DNA of 64,000 nucleotides from positions 579,144-643,143 of the forward strand of contig JADWOT020000010.1 of the NCBI GenBank assembly GCA_036345935.2, read 5' to 3'. Under the pieces are notes generated by a model. That model was not told the DNA's origin, did no database searches, and worked only from the letters and a program-made list of their open reading frames with translations. The position numbers and the translations under genes were made by a program. Positions 21,540 to 33,069 of the stretch are shown piece after piece; within the stretch, counting starts at the first letter, position 1; each line of letters begins with the position of its first letter. The stretch is from Taenia hydatigena (Eukaryota; Platyhelminthes; Cestoda; Cyclophyllidea; Taeniidae).

Positions 21540-23600
21540 TATTTATCAACTCACTGACTGTAGTAAATGAATAAAGAATAAGGAAATATAAGATTAATGG
21601 AGATCGATCACAAGCGGGTTATTTCACATTTAAAACCATGCCACGAATTGATTCTGACAAGCCATTTTAAGCACGTCTGCTACGACTGGAAGTAATGTCT
21701 GCATCAATGACTACCGTCAGCATAGGTGCGTCAAAATATAGATGCTGACTTAGGGACGTTCATGTTCAGGGTCGACAGTGCAATCTACGAAGCTTTAAAA
21801 GTGACCATCGAGCGATTCAGTGCTACTTATCAGGCTTTGCCTGTGCCTTCAAGTCGCTCTCAATCAGTACAATCACTACACCAAAAATGGCATCTATTTC
21901 ATCTAAAAATTCAGAAATGCCTTTAATTTAAGCCAAAATCAAAGCAGTGATTGAAAGTGATGGAGAACCCCGAATCGAAATCAACCAAACATGGTACTAC
22001 GTTTTAAGCGCTTAGCAATACATAGAAATGTGTTGGACATATCGCCACTGGTTTCTCTTGGAGCGAGTAAAAGGCCTTTACTGAGGATAGGCCATCTACT
22101 GACACAACTGCTTTTTACGCATTAAGGTTGATTCTACACATATCTTCAGTCAGTGGGCATTTAAATTGCGAGGAAATCTATTTCTTATCCTTCCATGAAC
22201 AGCCACAACTTGGGTTTGCCACCCTTTCTCTCCACGACTTCCTTAGAGATAGAGAAGAAAGTGGAAGGAGCAAAGCAGGCTAAATCCACTATCGTGCGGA
22301 ACAACTTGGGTCACGGGAGATAGTTTAAGTAAGCCTGTGTACTTTTCCACCTCATCTAAGGGCTTGAAGATCGAATAGCGGCAGCCTCGACGTTTAGCAC
22401 GAAGTTATTTGAAAACCATTCAAATACATGGTTGCCCATTGTTTGTAAGTGCAATGCATTCCTGAATATTTTCAGGTAGTTCCATATAGTCGTGGACCAA
22501 ATTTCCTTGTCTTTGTTTGCTAAATCAAAATGACTAGTAACAGATCTTTGGGATGGACTCAAGTGTCTACGTCATTTCTTCAATGACCACTCACTGAAAA
22601 CTGCCTTTCTCTTGGATGCAAGCCTACGTCACTTCTAATGAGTCGCACAATGGGATGCAAAGCGACTATCCACCAATGTCGTATCCTCATCAATGGCATT
22701 TCTCATTGCAATTTGAACAAGCCTGTGACAGAATGCATGGACGCAGTCACTGCTTAAAAATGAGGACACAATTCAGGTTCTAGGTCTTGCCCTTATATTT
22801 TGACTTCATAGATTCGGGTCAGAGATGTTTTTCGTTGTTACTCAGCGCACTCCTTGAGACGTGTATTGGCTAGCAGCTTACAATAAGTCGGTTTGCGCTG
22901 AATTATAAATTGCATTTAAAACAGGAGGACTGATATAAATAGTTGCATTTTAAGTTGCAAGCTGGTTTTCATCCGATTCGATGCTATTTTATTGTCTGCA
23001 GAAAGAGCATTGCGCTGCGGTTCTAGATACAATCATAATCAACATCCAAAGCCCGAAGCAACTTAATTGTATCTTTACTAAGGAGGGTAAAAATTTGGAG
23101 AAGCCTTGTTATGGTAGCTGAAGGGACCTGTCGATTAGCCAGCTAAGACGCATCGGAACATAGGCACACGATGAAGAAGATGCAATCATCTGCGTGTTTA
23201 ATTAGATGACGGCTTACTTGGGGCTGTTTGCAGCCGTCTCCTTCGGTGACTGCTTGACCGCATCCTCAAATCGGAGCATTGGATGCTGAAGGCCCTGTAG
23301 ACGACAATGCCAACAGGAATAGCGTATGCACAACAACATTCTTTTTCGGATTAATCCGAGCCTTAAAACCTTCTGTGTGATACTTTAGACCATCGAAACA
23401 GTCTCATTAGTGACATCGGTGCGCTTTTAATCGTGATATGTGCACGAATCGCGTCGAACCGTATAGCGCACAACCAGCTTGAAAATCCTTCTAAACGAGA
23501 ATCAGTAGAAATAGATTGTTACAATTTTAAATAAACCTTAAAATTCGTCATTTCTGAGCTGTTTAGCTTCTTGCGTAACAGGCATCCGACTGCTTTGGGC
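21540..23600 (+). repeat. Repeat family 3 copy (direct duplicate of 56730-58480)
   Basis: Scattered, colinear blocks match 56730-58480 in the same orientation: ACTGACTGTAGTAA/ATTGACTGTACTAA, GCACGTCTG, GTTCATGTTCAGGGT against GCCTGAACGTTGAAAATG, the AGATTGCATTTTAAA block, and ATTCGTCATTTCTG.GCTGTTTAGCT. Identity is low (about 65-75%), so this is an old duplication. I see no gene in it. Confidence 0.6.
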
Positions 23601-23714
23601 ATCTTAATTTTGCATGCTTGCCCTTAACTGTGCAGGCTTATATATTGAACCTGCAAGGTAATATTAATAGAAAAAATAGGGCAAAAGAAATTAATAATGA
23701 ATCGCGATATCTTA

Positions 23715-24165
23715 AGAACGAAATGGAGCCAAAGGAGAGAAAATTGATGTGACAATACGAAGTGCAAAAGTAGTGCCGACTTCAGCCCCATTTTATGCGT
23801 CTCGAGCTTTTGATATCAATTTCGCTTCCTTGGACTCCGATTCATTCAGTTCAACGCTGTGATATACATCTCTTCTCTTTCGACTCTTTTAATTTGGTTC
23901 GACGTTTTGAGGTGAATGTCTTCTCTTTCGGCTCCATCTCATGCATCTCAACTTTTAAATATCAACTACACCTCCTTCGACTTCAAATCTTGCCTCTTCA
24001 TGTTCTGATGTCATTTATTTCTCTTATGAAATCAATTTCCTTCCTTCAGCCCAATTTTAATTGTTTCCGTGTTTTGATATCAGTTTCCCTTCTCTTAATT
24101 ACATTTCATGCCGTTTGAGGCTTTGACACCAATTTCCTCTCTTCTCACTCCCACCCAGTTAAGTA
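23715..24165 (+). repeat. Degenerate pyrimidine-rich tandem array with one inverted unit
   Basis: A unit of roughly 50-60 bp recurs with heavy divergence. Its core is CTTTCGGCTCCATTTCATGC, then a TTTTGATATCAATTTCC-like part. About seven units run from 23775 to 24165. The stretch 23715-23770 carries the same unit in the opposite direction (ATGGAGCCAAAGGAGAGAAA). Because the strand is poor in purines, stop codons are rare and a 107-codon frame results; it is not taken as a gene. A second array lies at 47530-48100. Confidence 0.75.
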
Positions 24166-24214
24166 GGCGATTATCATTGTGATAGTGAATGCTCCTTGGA
24201 TGGTTCAAAAGTTC

Positions 24215-24420
24215 TACCTGATACCGGGATCGTTCTTGGCTATTGCAAATCTAAGGCCGCCTGCCCTTCCATGCCTAATGGCTGAATAACAAACCGCTTT
24301 GAGTAATGAGCAAAATAGTTGATGATAACTTGATGAGCCAAATTCGTCCGAAGTTCTTGCCCCAGACATACATATTATCTAACTATTGATAAAAAGCTAT
24401 AATGACGAAATAACTTTTAC
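24215..24420 (+). repeat. Short dispersed repeat (matches 54490-54700)
   Basis: It shares GGCTGAATAACAAACC, TTTGAGTAAT, TGAGCCAAA, CCCCAGACATACATAT, CTATTGATAAAA and GACGAAATAAC with 54490-54700 in the same order and orientation. Total about 200 bp, about 75% identity. No coding capacity; possibly a fragment of a non-autonomous element. Confidence 0.7.
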
Positions 24421-24429
24421 TACTGATAG

Positions 24430-27400
24430 TAAGAATTATGGAATGCACGCAGCGATACTTCACACAGAAAAGTGGTCTTCTCAAGATCATCACAATCGGC
24501 AAAGCATATGTTTGATTAATATGAAGCCTCGTAGAAAAAGTCTGTGAAGGAGCATATAAGTGACGTTAACCATGAGCCTAGTAAAATGGTTTGCAAAGGT
24601 TTTCATAGTATTTTTCACTGTAATGCGCACTAACAGTGCTTATTATTTTAAATTTATGGGCTTGTCAATCCCAAAGCTCTTTTTCCTCAGCCAACAGCCA
24701 TCATGACTGTTAATTAGCGGCCGCAGCCGCGGTCTATGTCTAGACACACACACCGTCAATGATACGTCTGATATCTCACCTTCGACTATCCTTCATTGTG
24801 GAAAGGCAAATATGTGAGCAGTACCGTACGATTGAAGTTCCATGTGTAAGAATTCAGCCACCTACTTTAGTGTCACTAGCTAAACCAATATCAGGGCTGA
24901 CCTTGTCAACCTATTTTTTGAATGATAGGTCTTACCCTTTCTTAAAGACGTGAGCTAAGAAAATATTCTAAAAAGGATTTTTGTTTGAAAGTGGATATGC
25001 TCCAGATTATTCATTCAATGTTGTTCAGATATGCCGATATTTTAACGACATTTCTTTGACAGACATACGCATCATGGCCATTCCTCCTCGTTTAGTGCGT
25101 TTGCAGCCATGAGCGCTTCAGTTCTAGCACTTGATTACCTATATTCTGCGTTGTCCTTATGTTCTTACGCGAGGATAAAGTTCACTCTTTCCGTGGGCAA
25201 ACAGCAAATCAGAATGCAGTAGAGTGGCTGCAAAGAATTGTTTAAGCAAATTTTGCAAGATCCGAACCTCCTCCTTGCTCTATTCATTAACTGGCGCATA
25301 GCTTCCTCGTCACCTACCAAGAGACACATCGCATGATATTGAGGAAAGTACAATTTTCTTACTGTAATGCAAAGCGATCTCGAGAGACATACGCAAAACA
25401 TACAGTCCGCGTCTCCAATTTTGCGCTTTTGTGCCTCTGTGCGTCTGTACTTATCTCTGATGCGCGTGTGCGCAAGCCTGCGAATTTCCTCATTTAGAGG
25501 CAGTGATAAAGTCTGTGGTGGCAATTTGAATGACCCGAATGACGTAAATGACTGCTTAGACCTCAAATTTACATCTTGCTAACAGACAGGCCTAGCACTG
25601 AGGATAATGCGCGAAAGAGTGAAAGGGCTGTGTAGCACCCATGCTGTTACAAACGTGCCGTTTGGCCGGAAAACGGAAAGGCAACAGTATCCTTGACAGG
25701 CGAGGGCGCAGAACCACCAAATTAGTGAATGATTAAGCGTCCTGATGTTTTCATTCATGTACTGCTTCTTATTGACCCAAACTAGTGCATAACCCATAAT
25801 TTAATGATCCTGTTGGGCGGAGTGGTATGAGATACAGAGCATGTGTAATGGACGGGGAACGCGTCACATTGCAACACGTTACTGGCATTCTTCTGGTTTT
25901 TACTAAAGTTTGTCACAGTGGAGCCAAAAATTGGTTGACTTTAAGACAGAATAAATATCTGTTGCTTCTACCTAACATAAATCGTTCCAAGTATTTTTAC
26001 ATTTTGTAGATAAAACTCGCCTAAAATACTTTACGGCAGCCATTCTTTTCAGACGCAACAAATGCATGCCCCGACTAAATTAGGGCGCGCTTTCACTTTA
26101 ACACCAGATATGATATCAGAAGCGTCTAGTAAGGCATGCACAATCTGCTTATTTTGACATTACTGACCAGGGCAAAAGCAGTAACAGATGATAAAGCTCA
26201 TCTTCTATTTCACCTCCACCTTTTGCAAAGCACAGAATCCGATGCATTCTAATGTGAGACAAGTTACCGCAGGCCGTTAGAGAAAACTGGAACAGACAAA
26301 TGAGCGTTTGTAATCTTAGCTTTAATAAATGCTTTAATGCTTGACCACTAGTCGGACATTATTACTGTATCCTAGCCTCTAACCATTCAACCCGCTGATG
26401 AGACGTGATGCAACGCAATGCAGTGCGAACTAGGGCACTTTTATGTTTTGAGGTCAGATTTAGCCCCTCTCAGAGCTTGTATGTTTTCGTTCTAGAATGC
26501 TCTTTTCCAAACGAGTCACCGCTTTAAGTAAGAGAGATACAGGTCTGACGTGAAACTCACTGAAAGCCTACAAATTTGGCAGATTTAATAGCACCAACAA
26601 AAATTTATTCAAACAATCCATGCCGCATGTCTACAAATTTGAAACGCCTAATCTGAAACTATAAAGAATCCTTACAGAGATGGTCTGACCGTATGTGTTC
26701 TTCCAATACATCCATTGTGGGGTAATCAGTATAGCATTCTGTACAGTAAAGGCGTACTTCCGATTCCCCTATTCTTTGGGCTGAAGTGCGGTACAATAAG
26801 GATTAGGCGTTTGTATGGGAGGCTAAAGCTTTGACAAAAGGGCAGAACAAATCAAATTTAATCGGTAATAGACATGACAACTCACAAATATGCGTTTTGT
26901 TGAGGTGGTCGAAAAGCAGACTAGATGGTTAAATCTGTGCGCCGCACATGAGACGCACATTATGATTCGAGGCTATTTTAGGGTTTACAAGAAAACGCCT
27001 TTTAAGTTCATTAAAAAGTGCGTGAGACAAGACTAATGCGGAGGCTTTAAATTGTCCTAACTTTTGATGCATTAAAGCCAACCCAATAGTATGGCGGCGT
27101 GCTAAGCAAATCGGACAACGCGCAAGTCTGATTTCTGAAAAGTCAAAGAATGCACGGAGTAAGATGTCGAAGTCGCATCAGTGACTGCCAAAGTACTGTC
27201 TGAGAACGGCAGGAATCTTCTAAGTCGACTAATTACTAAGCGAGTAATTGTATTCAGATCAAATTAAAAGTCAGTCAATTCGACACGCTTTAAGTGTTAA
27301 TGATCTTCCCTAAAACTCATATGAATGGACGCGCGGATTACCAAGAGCAGAAATGCACAATTTCACACGTGCATTGGCATGTATAGGTATGAGTGTAAAT

Positions 27401-28200
27401 GGAATAGAGCATTAGAAAAGTAAAGGAAGCATACCTCAATGTTCGCAAAACAGGCGTGCTAAGTAAAGGATGACGGTATTTGATGGCATTGAGCAGGAGC
27501 TGCATTTGAGGAGTTCCAAATTGGTAGAAATGAAGACCTGCGCTAAACTCACTCTGAGAAGAAGAGCGCTAAGTGAATCCGCTCTTAAACTTTAAACGCA
27601 TTATAGCACAGAAGGGTATTAGTTAACGACAAACCGAGCAACGCTGATGCTTAAGCAAAGGTTACTGCGACTCGTAGGATTTGTTGCCGATTTTAGTTCT
27701 AGAAATATTTACAAAATATATTTCGACCCTTTCTAGTTGAGGAATTATTTGATAGAAAGAACCTCTTATTCTGTTGGGCATTTTAGATGTTTTTTTTAAT
27801 ACATGTACAATTAAATCTTATTACCTCATTGTAACTTTGACTGGAAGAAGTGTTTCACTGAGTTACCAAGCGCTGGGATGAAAGGCGGAGCGACAATTTG
27901 TCCTTTTCATTCACTGCACGCGCTAATTGCTAATCACTCGTAGAGGGAGATTCCCAGTCTCACTGCTTACGATTTATTTTAAGTCGCGTTATCGTTTCTG
28001 ATAAACATGCACTCGCGTTGTGAAATGGACCTATTCTAAGAGAGGTAGACAACCCTCACGATTTTAATGGGTGCTTAGATCACCAACATGGTCTGTCAAA
28101 CTTTTGAGGGACTAAACGCTAAAACTCGAATCGGCTCCCTGTTATGATGCGCTGAAAGCACACATGGACTAATGATTTCTCCTACATTCTTGCCGTAAAA
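24430..28200. other. Mostly featureless 3.8 kb
   Basis: Apart from the minus-strand frame at 25165-25566 I see no gene, RNA or clear repeat. A GC-rich spot at 24718-24735 (GCGGCCGCAGCCGCGG) stands out from the AT-rich surroundings, but no further structure is seen. No tandem array and no recognisable transposon ends. Confidence 0.4.
25165..25566 (-). CDS. Candidate coding frame, unknown product
   Basis: A 133-codon minus-strand frame with no ATG at its 5' end, so an exon or relic rather than a complete gene. It encodes a Lys/Arg-rich helical part (LNEEIRRLAHTRIRDKYRRT, then EAQKRKIGDADCMFC) and a second one (DEEAMRQLMNRARRRFGSCK). The composition is protein-like, with paired cysteines that could bind metal, but no family is recognised. 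About four frames this long are expected by chance. No matching copy is seen elsewhere in the window. Confidence 0.3.
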   Translation of the reverse strand: MRSKQSFTSFGSFKLPPQTLSLPLNEEIRRLAHTRIRDKYRRTEAQKRKIGDADCMFCVCLSRSLCITVRKLYFPQYHAMCLLVGDEEAMRQLMNRARRRFGSCKICLNNSLQPLYCILICCLPTERVNFILA

Positions 28201-28231
28201 ACGCTTCTTTCTTTCGATATTAACGGTTCTT

Positions 28232-29159
28232 CTAGCATGAGTCTGGGTAGCAGCGGCAATCTTTTCTGGGCCTTTCTTTAGAAGGACATCTCACCTGCTC
28301 TTTGCGCATAGGAGATTGAGGAGGCTCTAAGTCCTTAGGACCTCTCAATCTCTTCGGAAGTTTTTTAACTGGTGCCCGTAGCCTGTTACGATCTTCTGTA
28401 ATTAAAGAACATATAAAGCATGATTTGTTTGATTTACTGGGAAGACGGGGGACATTGACCTCAATCAAACCTTAGCATTGTGTGTCATGATGTGACGATC
28501 CATTTCCACGCACACACAAGTAGAACTTGCATTTCCTGTGCGACAGCAGGTGCTGGCGGATCATATTCAAGTCGTTATGTTTTTCGCCGCACGCCGTACA
28601 TTTTTGGCCAATGTTAGCCTCCTCTTCACCTTTCACAGCAAATCAGAGCAAGGAACTAAGCAAATTACAGAAACAGAAATTGTTCTTAGAGGGAAACAAT
28701 AGCACGCTAATTTGAGCATTACCACATGATGTGTTATTTTCTTCTCATGGAGCGTAATTGCCACAGCTACATACAGAACAAATCCAGGAGGCATCGTAGC
28801 TGCGTTCTCCGATCACCTATGAAGGGATTCTTGATGGTCCTTACATTGAAGATGTAATTTAGTCGAGGGTCATTGCTCTCGAGCGAAAAATCACACATAC
28901 CCTTATCTCCGCCAGGATTTCGATTTCGTCTTCTGAGTTGGTAACAAGTGATTGGATTATCCTTCTCCTGCATCCCGTCTTATCCGTCGAACTTCCAGTT
29001 GAAGCATCTGGGACCACGTTTCTATACCTTGATAGTTTCTCTAGACCTCTGAAATTGAGGACTGTATTAGTGCACAATCACTGAGCTTCTCCTTGTTGAC
29101 ACAATTAGCATTTCTACAGTCTTACTCTCTGACCTCTTCGTGCCCTAATATTCTCTCAT
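28232..29159 (-). pseudogene. C2H2 zinc-finger family gene, copy D (relic, minus strand)
   Basis: The five-exon plan of copies A and B is recognisable but broken. Exon 1 (29159-29126) starts ATG but carries an in-frame TAG where others have a Gln codon; its GTAAGA donor and 34-nt length are conserved. Exon 2 starts at 29061 after AATACAG and encodes FRGLEKL, homologous to FKGARKL. Exon 3 has lost its normal intron and 5' end but retains DPRLNYIF and RTIKNPF. Exon 4 begins near 28629 (GEEEANIGQKCTACGEKH), keeps finger 1, and is deleted within finger 2. Exon 5 (after TTTAATTACAG) matches the linker (LRGPKDLEPPQSPM) but ends before finger 3. It shares its upstream flank (29590-29660) with copy C at 40450-40520. 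Confidence 0.75.
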
Positions 29160-30021
29160 TTCTTTCGAGTTTTGGTGACAAATTATCAGTTACAACCTTC
29201 GTAGCGTCGATCACATAAGCCGATCTCACTTGTAGAGCTCAAGTCTGGATCTTCAAATTGCATGTTATTTCGCTTTGCATTTGATAATAACTTGTACAGC
29301 TAAAAGTATGAGTCCATAAGGAAGAAATAGTGCAGCAAAGTCCGAAACAAGAAATGATCTTGAAACAGCTATTCATAAAGTTAAATACATCAGCGTCTAC
29401 AGAATACCAAGATGGCCAGGCATCATCAATAAACTCTTACTACTGACAATCGCCTAATAGCGTTCGCAGATTTGTAAGTTGTCGAAAGCTCCAACGCATC
29501 TCAAGTGGATTTTAGCGCAAAATATACTATCGCATCGACTCTTGAGAAGTTATTACGATTACCTATATCCACATACCGTTAGACATACACATGAGTCATG
29601 ATCTCTGTACAGTGCCATTTATTGGGCTCTGTATATCTTTCCTCGCGCTTTCAGTGATCCAGATTATGGTCAGACTGTAGTCTGAAAAAACGCGAGCTTA
29701 GTTCTGTTGATGCTGGTATCAAGCAGTTAGTGTAGCTTCATATTTGGATGATGTACAATGTGCCGAGGAACACAGAATGCCTTCCTACCATAATATTCTA
29801 TAAGCGTTTTTCTTCCCGCAGCTAATTCTTGGATGTTCGCGTGTGTTTTAGTCCTCATTGATCCCCCCAGATTGGCCTATGGGACTTAAGAATAGGCTGT
29901 GATATTCATTACTGTAAGACCAAGTTCAATTAAGTTGTATGGCAACGGAAGACTGCCCGATCTGATCTTTAACGCTCTCCGATAATTAAAAATATCCTGC
30001 GATTGCGTATCTTTTTGCTAG

Positions 30022-30236
30022 TGCCACCCGATTACCTGAGATGGGAACTTAGCAGGATGGATACAAGCATACACATGGTCACCAGGTCCATGCAGAGGCG
30101 GTTCACTTTCATGCAAACCAACATATTATCACCTTTCGAATTATCGTATCTTGATAAAGCAGTAAAGTGTCGAGAGATGATTCCCACATGTGAACAAAAT
30201 TTGCTTAAATATCCCAATTCCCTAATGTTCGAATAA
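30022..30236 (+). CDS. Exon-like coding frame, unknown
   Basis: It follows a good acceptor (ATCTTTTTGCTAG) and runs 71 codons to TAA. The product is protein-like, with charged amphipathic stretches: PPDYLRWELSRMDTSIHMVT, then LDKAVKCREMIPTCEQNLLK. There is no membrane segment or known motif. It lies 128 bp before the membrane-protein-like frame at 30365, and the two could belong to one gene or be unrelated. No initiator ATG is assigned. Confidence 0.35.
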
Positions 30237-30364
30237 TCGCTTGAGTGATAGAATGACGCAGATAGCCCAACCCCTCGATCCCGTTGCAGTCAACATGATT
30301 TATCGAGTTTTTGTAATGCTGCAACTCAAGGTTGAGGAACATTTCTTTTTCGGATCAATAATTT

Positions 30365-30787
30365 TTGCTATCTCTTTTGAATTTGGCTCACCCAGACAAC
30401 GCACACAACTACACCCCCTGGTATGGCTACTTGTCTTTACATTTCGTCATCATTCTGCTAGCATTTTTCCTGCTCCTCTTACAGAGGAGTGTGAAGTGTG
30501 CTGTGATTAGACTTCGTGCTGACCGCACCACACAGCGCTTAATGCACTTCCTCTCTCTCACGACGCAAATTATTTTACCAATAACATTCTCATTAAGTCT
30601 GGCACCTATACTGGTAGATTCTGATATCCTCTATTAAATTGATTACCTTTAATTTCCGCAGTCCACTTCTATTTATTCATTTTTAGGCTTTGATGCCATC
30701 CAAGGTTGCAAAATTTTCAACAAAAATAGGCTCATTAAAAGGCTTTACGAGACACGTCTTGGCAATAGTATTCCATGTTGCAAGTGA
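30365..30787 (+). CDS. Candidate fragment of a multi-pass membrane protein
   Basis: A 90-codon frame encodes a polar lead with a glycosylation-type NYT, a hydrophobic helix (YLSLHFVIILLAFFLLLLQ), a basic loop (RSVKCAVIRLRADRTTQR) and a second hydrophobic helix (QIILPITFSLSLAPIL). A donor at 30614 (CTG|GTAGAT) and an acceptor at 30661 (AATTTCCGCAG) would splice it, in phase 0, to 30662-30787, which stays open for 41 codons to TGA. Two helices around a basic loop could be part of a 7TM receptor, but the evidence is only hydropathy. The 5' end is missing. Confidence 0.35.
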
Positions 30788-32430
30788 AAGCTTTTAACCA
30801 TTCTCCACTCGCCACTGTCAGCGCATTAACCGATCGGCATGGCTTGGTAGGCGCCTCTGCCATCTATCTTCCCATAACCATTACCTACTTTTATTCCAAA
30901 CACACCTAAAGCATCCGTTTTCCAAAAGATCCAACACACTCTAATTTGCGCCTTCTTTTCGCATTGTGTGTTGTTCTTAACAAGCAGCTGTACACTTTTG
31001 TATTTTGCCAGATTTAGTGAGGACGTGATGTCGGAGTCGGAAGAGCCAATGAGCGAAATCTTTGCTACTTAAATTAACCACGAGTATTCAATGAATAGCT
31101 ACCGCTTTGGTTGCATTGCGCCCCTGTTCATGGATGTCGCAGTCTACGGGTCTGCTGCCAAGTAACAAAGTACTATTCGCTAAATGCACAGGAAAGAGAC
31201 CCGGTGGATACGACTACATAACCATTACACGGACGCTTCGCCATTCTTCAAGGCTGCTGTAATAGGTCCCTTAAAATCGCTCACACCCGATCATCTGCCG
31301 ACCGTTACGGACGTTATGAAACCAAAGTCGACATGAGTCAAGCAGGATTAAGTGTACCGCCAACTGCCTTTGGCACTGTAGTGGCTTCAGTTGCACTTTA
31401 CCGACTGTTGTGTTGACAAATTAGTGACTCTAGTGTATTGCCTGCCATGGATTGTTTCATTAGCAAATTTCCCAGTATGTAGAAGCAGGGCTGTTGGGTA
31501 GGAATTAGCAATGCGAATTCGGCGAAACCACACCTACCAGTGGCCAAAGTGCATCACTTAATTACCTGTGAATTCATCAGCATTAAGGTTTATTTCCACT
31601 CCAAATTTCGACGTTTTTTGTGCAAAAGTGATATACTGGCTAAGAATGTTTCGTAGAAGATGCGCGTATGCCAGCCGGTGTAATAGCTACAAATCATGGC
31701 ATTTTGCCAGCCTCTGGAAATGAGACTTGGCTTTTGCCCTCTATGAGAGCAAATTTGCCTTCAATCAGAGCCATGAAAATTTGGCTGCTTGAGGCACCTA
31801 AGTGTCTAAGCACTAGTGTTCTGACCTTTACATTATAAACTTCATAATGCCGTGAAATTTGAGCAAGGACAGAGGCGTACAATCCAAGCCTTACCCCTTG
31901 ACAACTTACTGTCACCAAAGGTCAACCCAAGTTGAGCATTTGAGCCAGGCGCTTATGTGCCTACTGCTTTACTAACTGCTCTAAATTTCACAAATTCAGT
32001 GCTTCAGTACATTTGAGTTCTTATAGACATTTTAGTAGAATTTATTAAGGGATTTAAAGTAAAATGGAAGAACCTTAATTTTTCCAATGGGCGTTTCTCA
32101 TATATAGAACCTGACAATGGATTAAAACATCCGGATTTCCAGGTCAAAATATTACCTAACCACTCTGCGTCGGTATCCTAGACCAATATTAGCAGGACGT
32201 TTATTTCTTCATCTATCACCTATATGATTGCTGTTAGTGTGTCCAAGTCACGCATGTCAATTTGGTATCAGGCGCCTCCTAAAACAGATACCTATTAACA
32301 TAAGCGTCAGTTACAACACAGTTTAAAGAGTCCACAGGTGGTTCTCCTACACAGCCACCCACTGACTGCATCAGGGTTGTTTTACAGAGAATGTACCTAC
32401 TCTGCAAAAGACGCGACCAATTTCACGGAC

Positions 32431-32688
32431 TCAATCTGCACCTCCTATGCCCCGTACTGTTGTTGAGTGCCAGAATGCCTGATTGCTGCACATTGTGACA
32501 ATAACATTGATTTGTTCCAAGGTTTGTTCCAGTGATTGGGCAAATAACTTGATCCTTGACTTCACATAGTGTAAGCGAAGCTGTGACAGATACACGTTGT
32601 CTGGTGCCCTGATAGCACAGATGATATCCGAGCTCGTCTTTCTTATGTCCGAATCATTTCTTACTTCATCAAAAGGTGTCTTTGTCAT
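32431..32688 (-). CDS. Candidate small coding frame, unknown
   Basis: An ATG-initiated 85-codon minus-strand frame. The product reads naturally as a small mostly helical protein: MTKTPFDEVRNDSDIRKTSS, later YLSQLRLHYVKSRIKLFAQS and LEQTLEQINVIVTM. No signal peptide or domain is recognised. A second minus-strand frame at 31694-31918 (with a repeated ALIEGK motif) lies 0.5 kb downstream and could be a further exon. No promoter pair of the TATA/TCAGT type is seen upstream. Confidence 0.35.
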   Translation of the reverse strand: MTKTPFDEVRNDSDIRKTSSDIICAIRAPDNVYLSQLRLHYVKSRIKLFAQSLEQTLEQINVIVTMCSNQAFWHSTTVRGIGGAD

Positions 32689-33069
32689 CAAATTATTCAG
32701 GTTGCAAGTAACTTCACCTTATGTGCACTTGCATTGTGGCTTACTAGGGGAGAGTGGATTGGACCTGATGACTTCAGAATGACCAAAGTTAAGATCCAGT
32801 GACAAAACATCGCCAAATATGCGCCAACGCATCTACATACATCGGATTAGGCTGTGTTTATGGTCGGGCACAGACCAATGTGGCCAAAATTCTCCTTATC
32901 ATTAAAGAAACGAAGTGTGCATCTGTAAAGCTCAGTCAGCTACCAGACGTAAGCTTAATCAGCCAGTATTTGGATAAAGTTTTGATAATTATCCCCAAGT
33001 TGCTATGGCACTTATTACGAATGATTCACGCTCTGATCACCTCAACATCAATTTTAGCGAATAATTGAC

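Noticed and set aside
23795..24118. 107-codon open frame
   Set aside because: Same reason: the pyrimidine-rich array at 23.7-24.2 kb.
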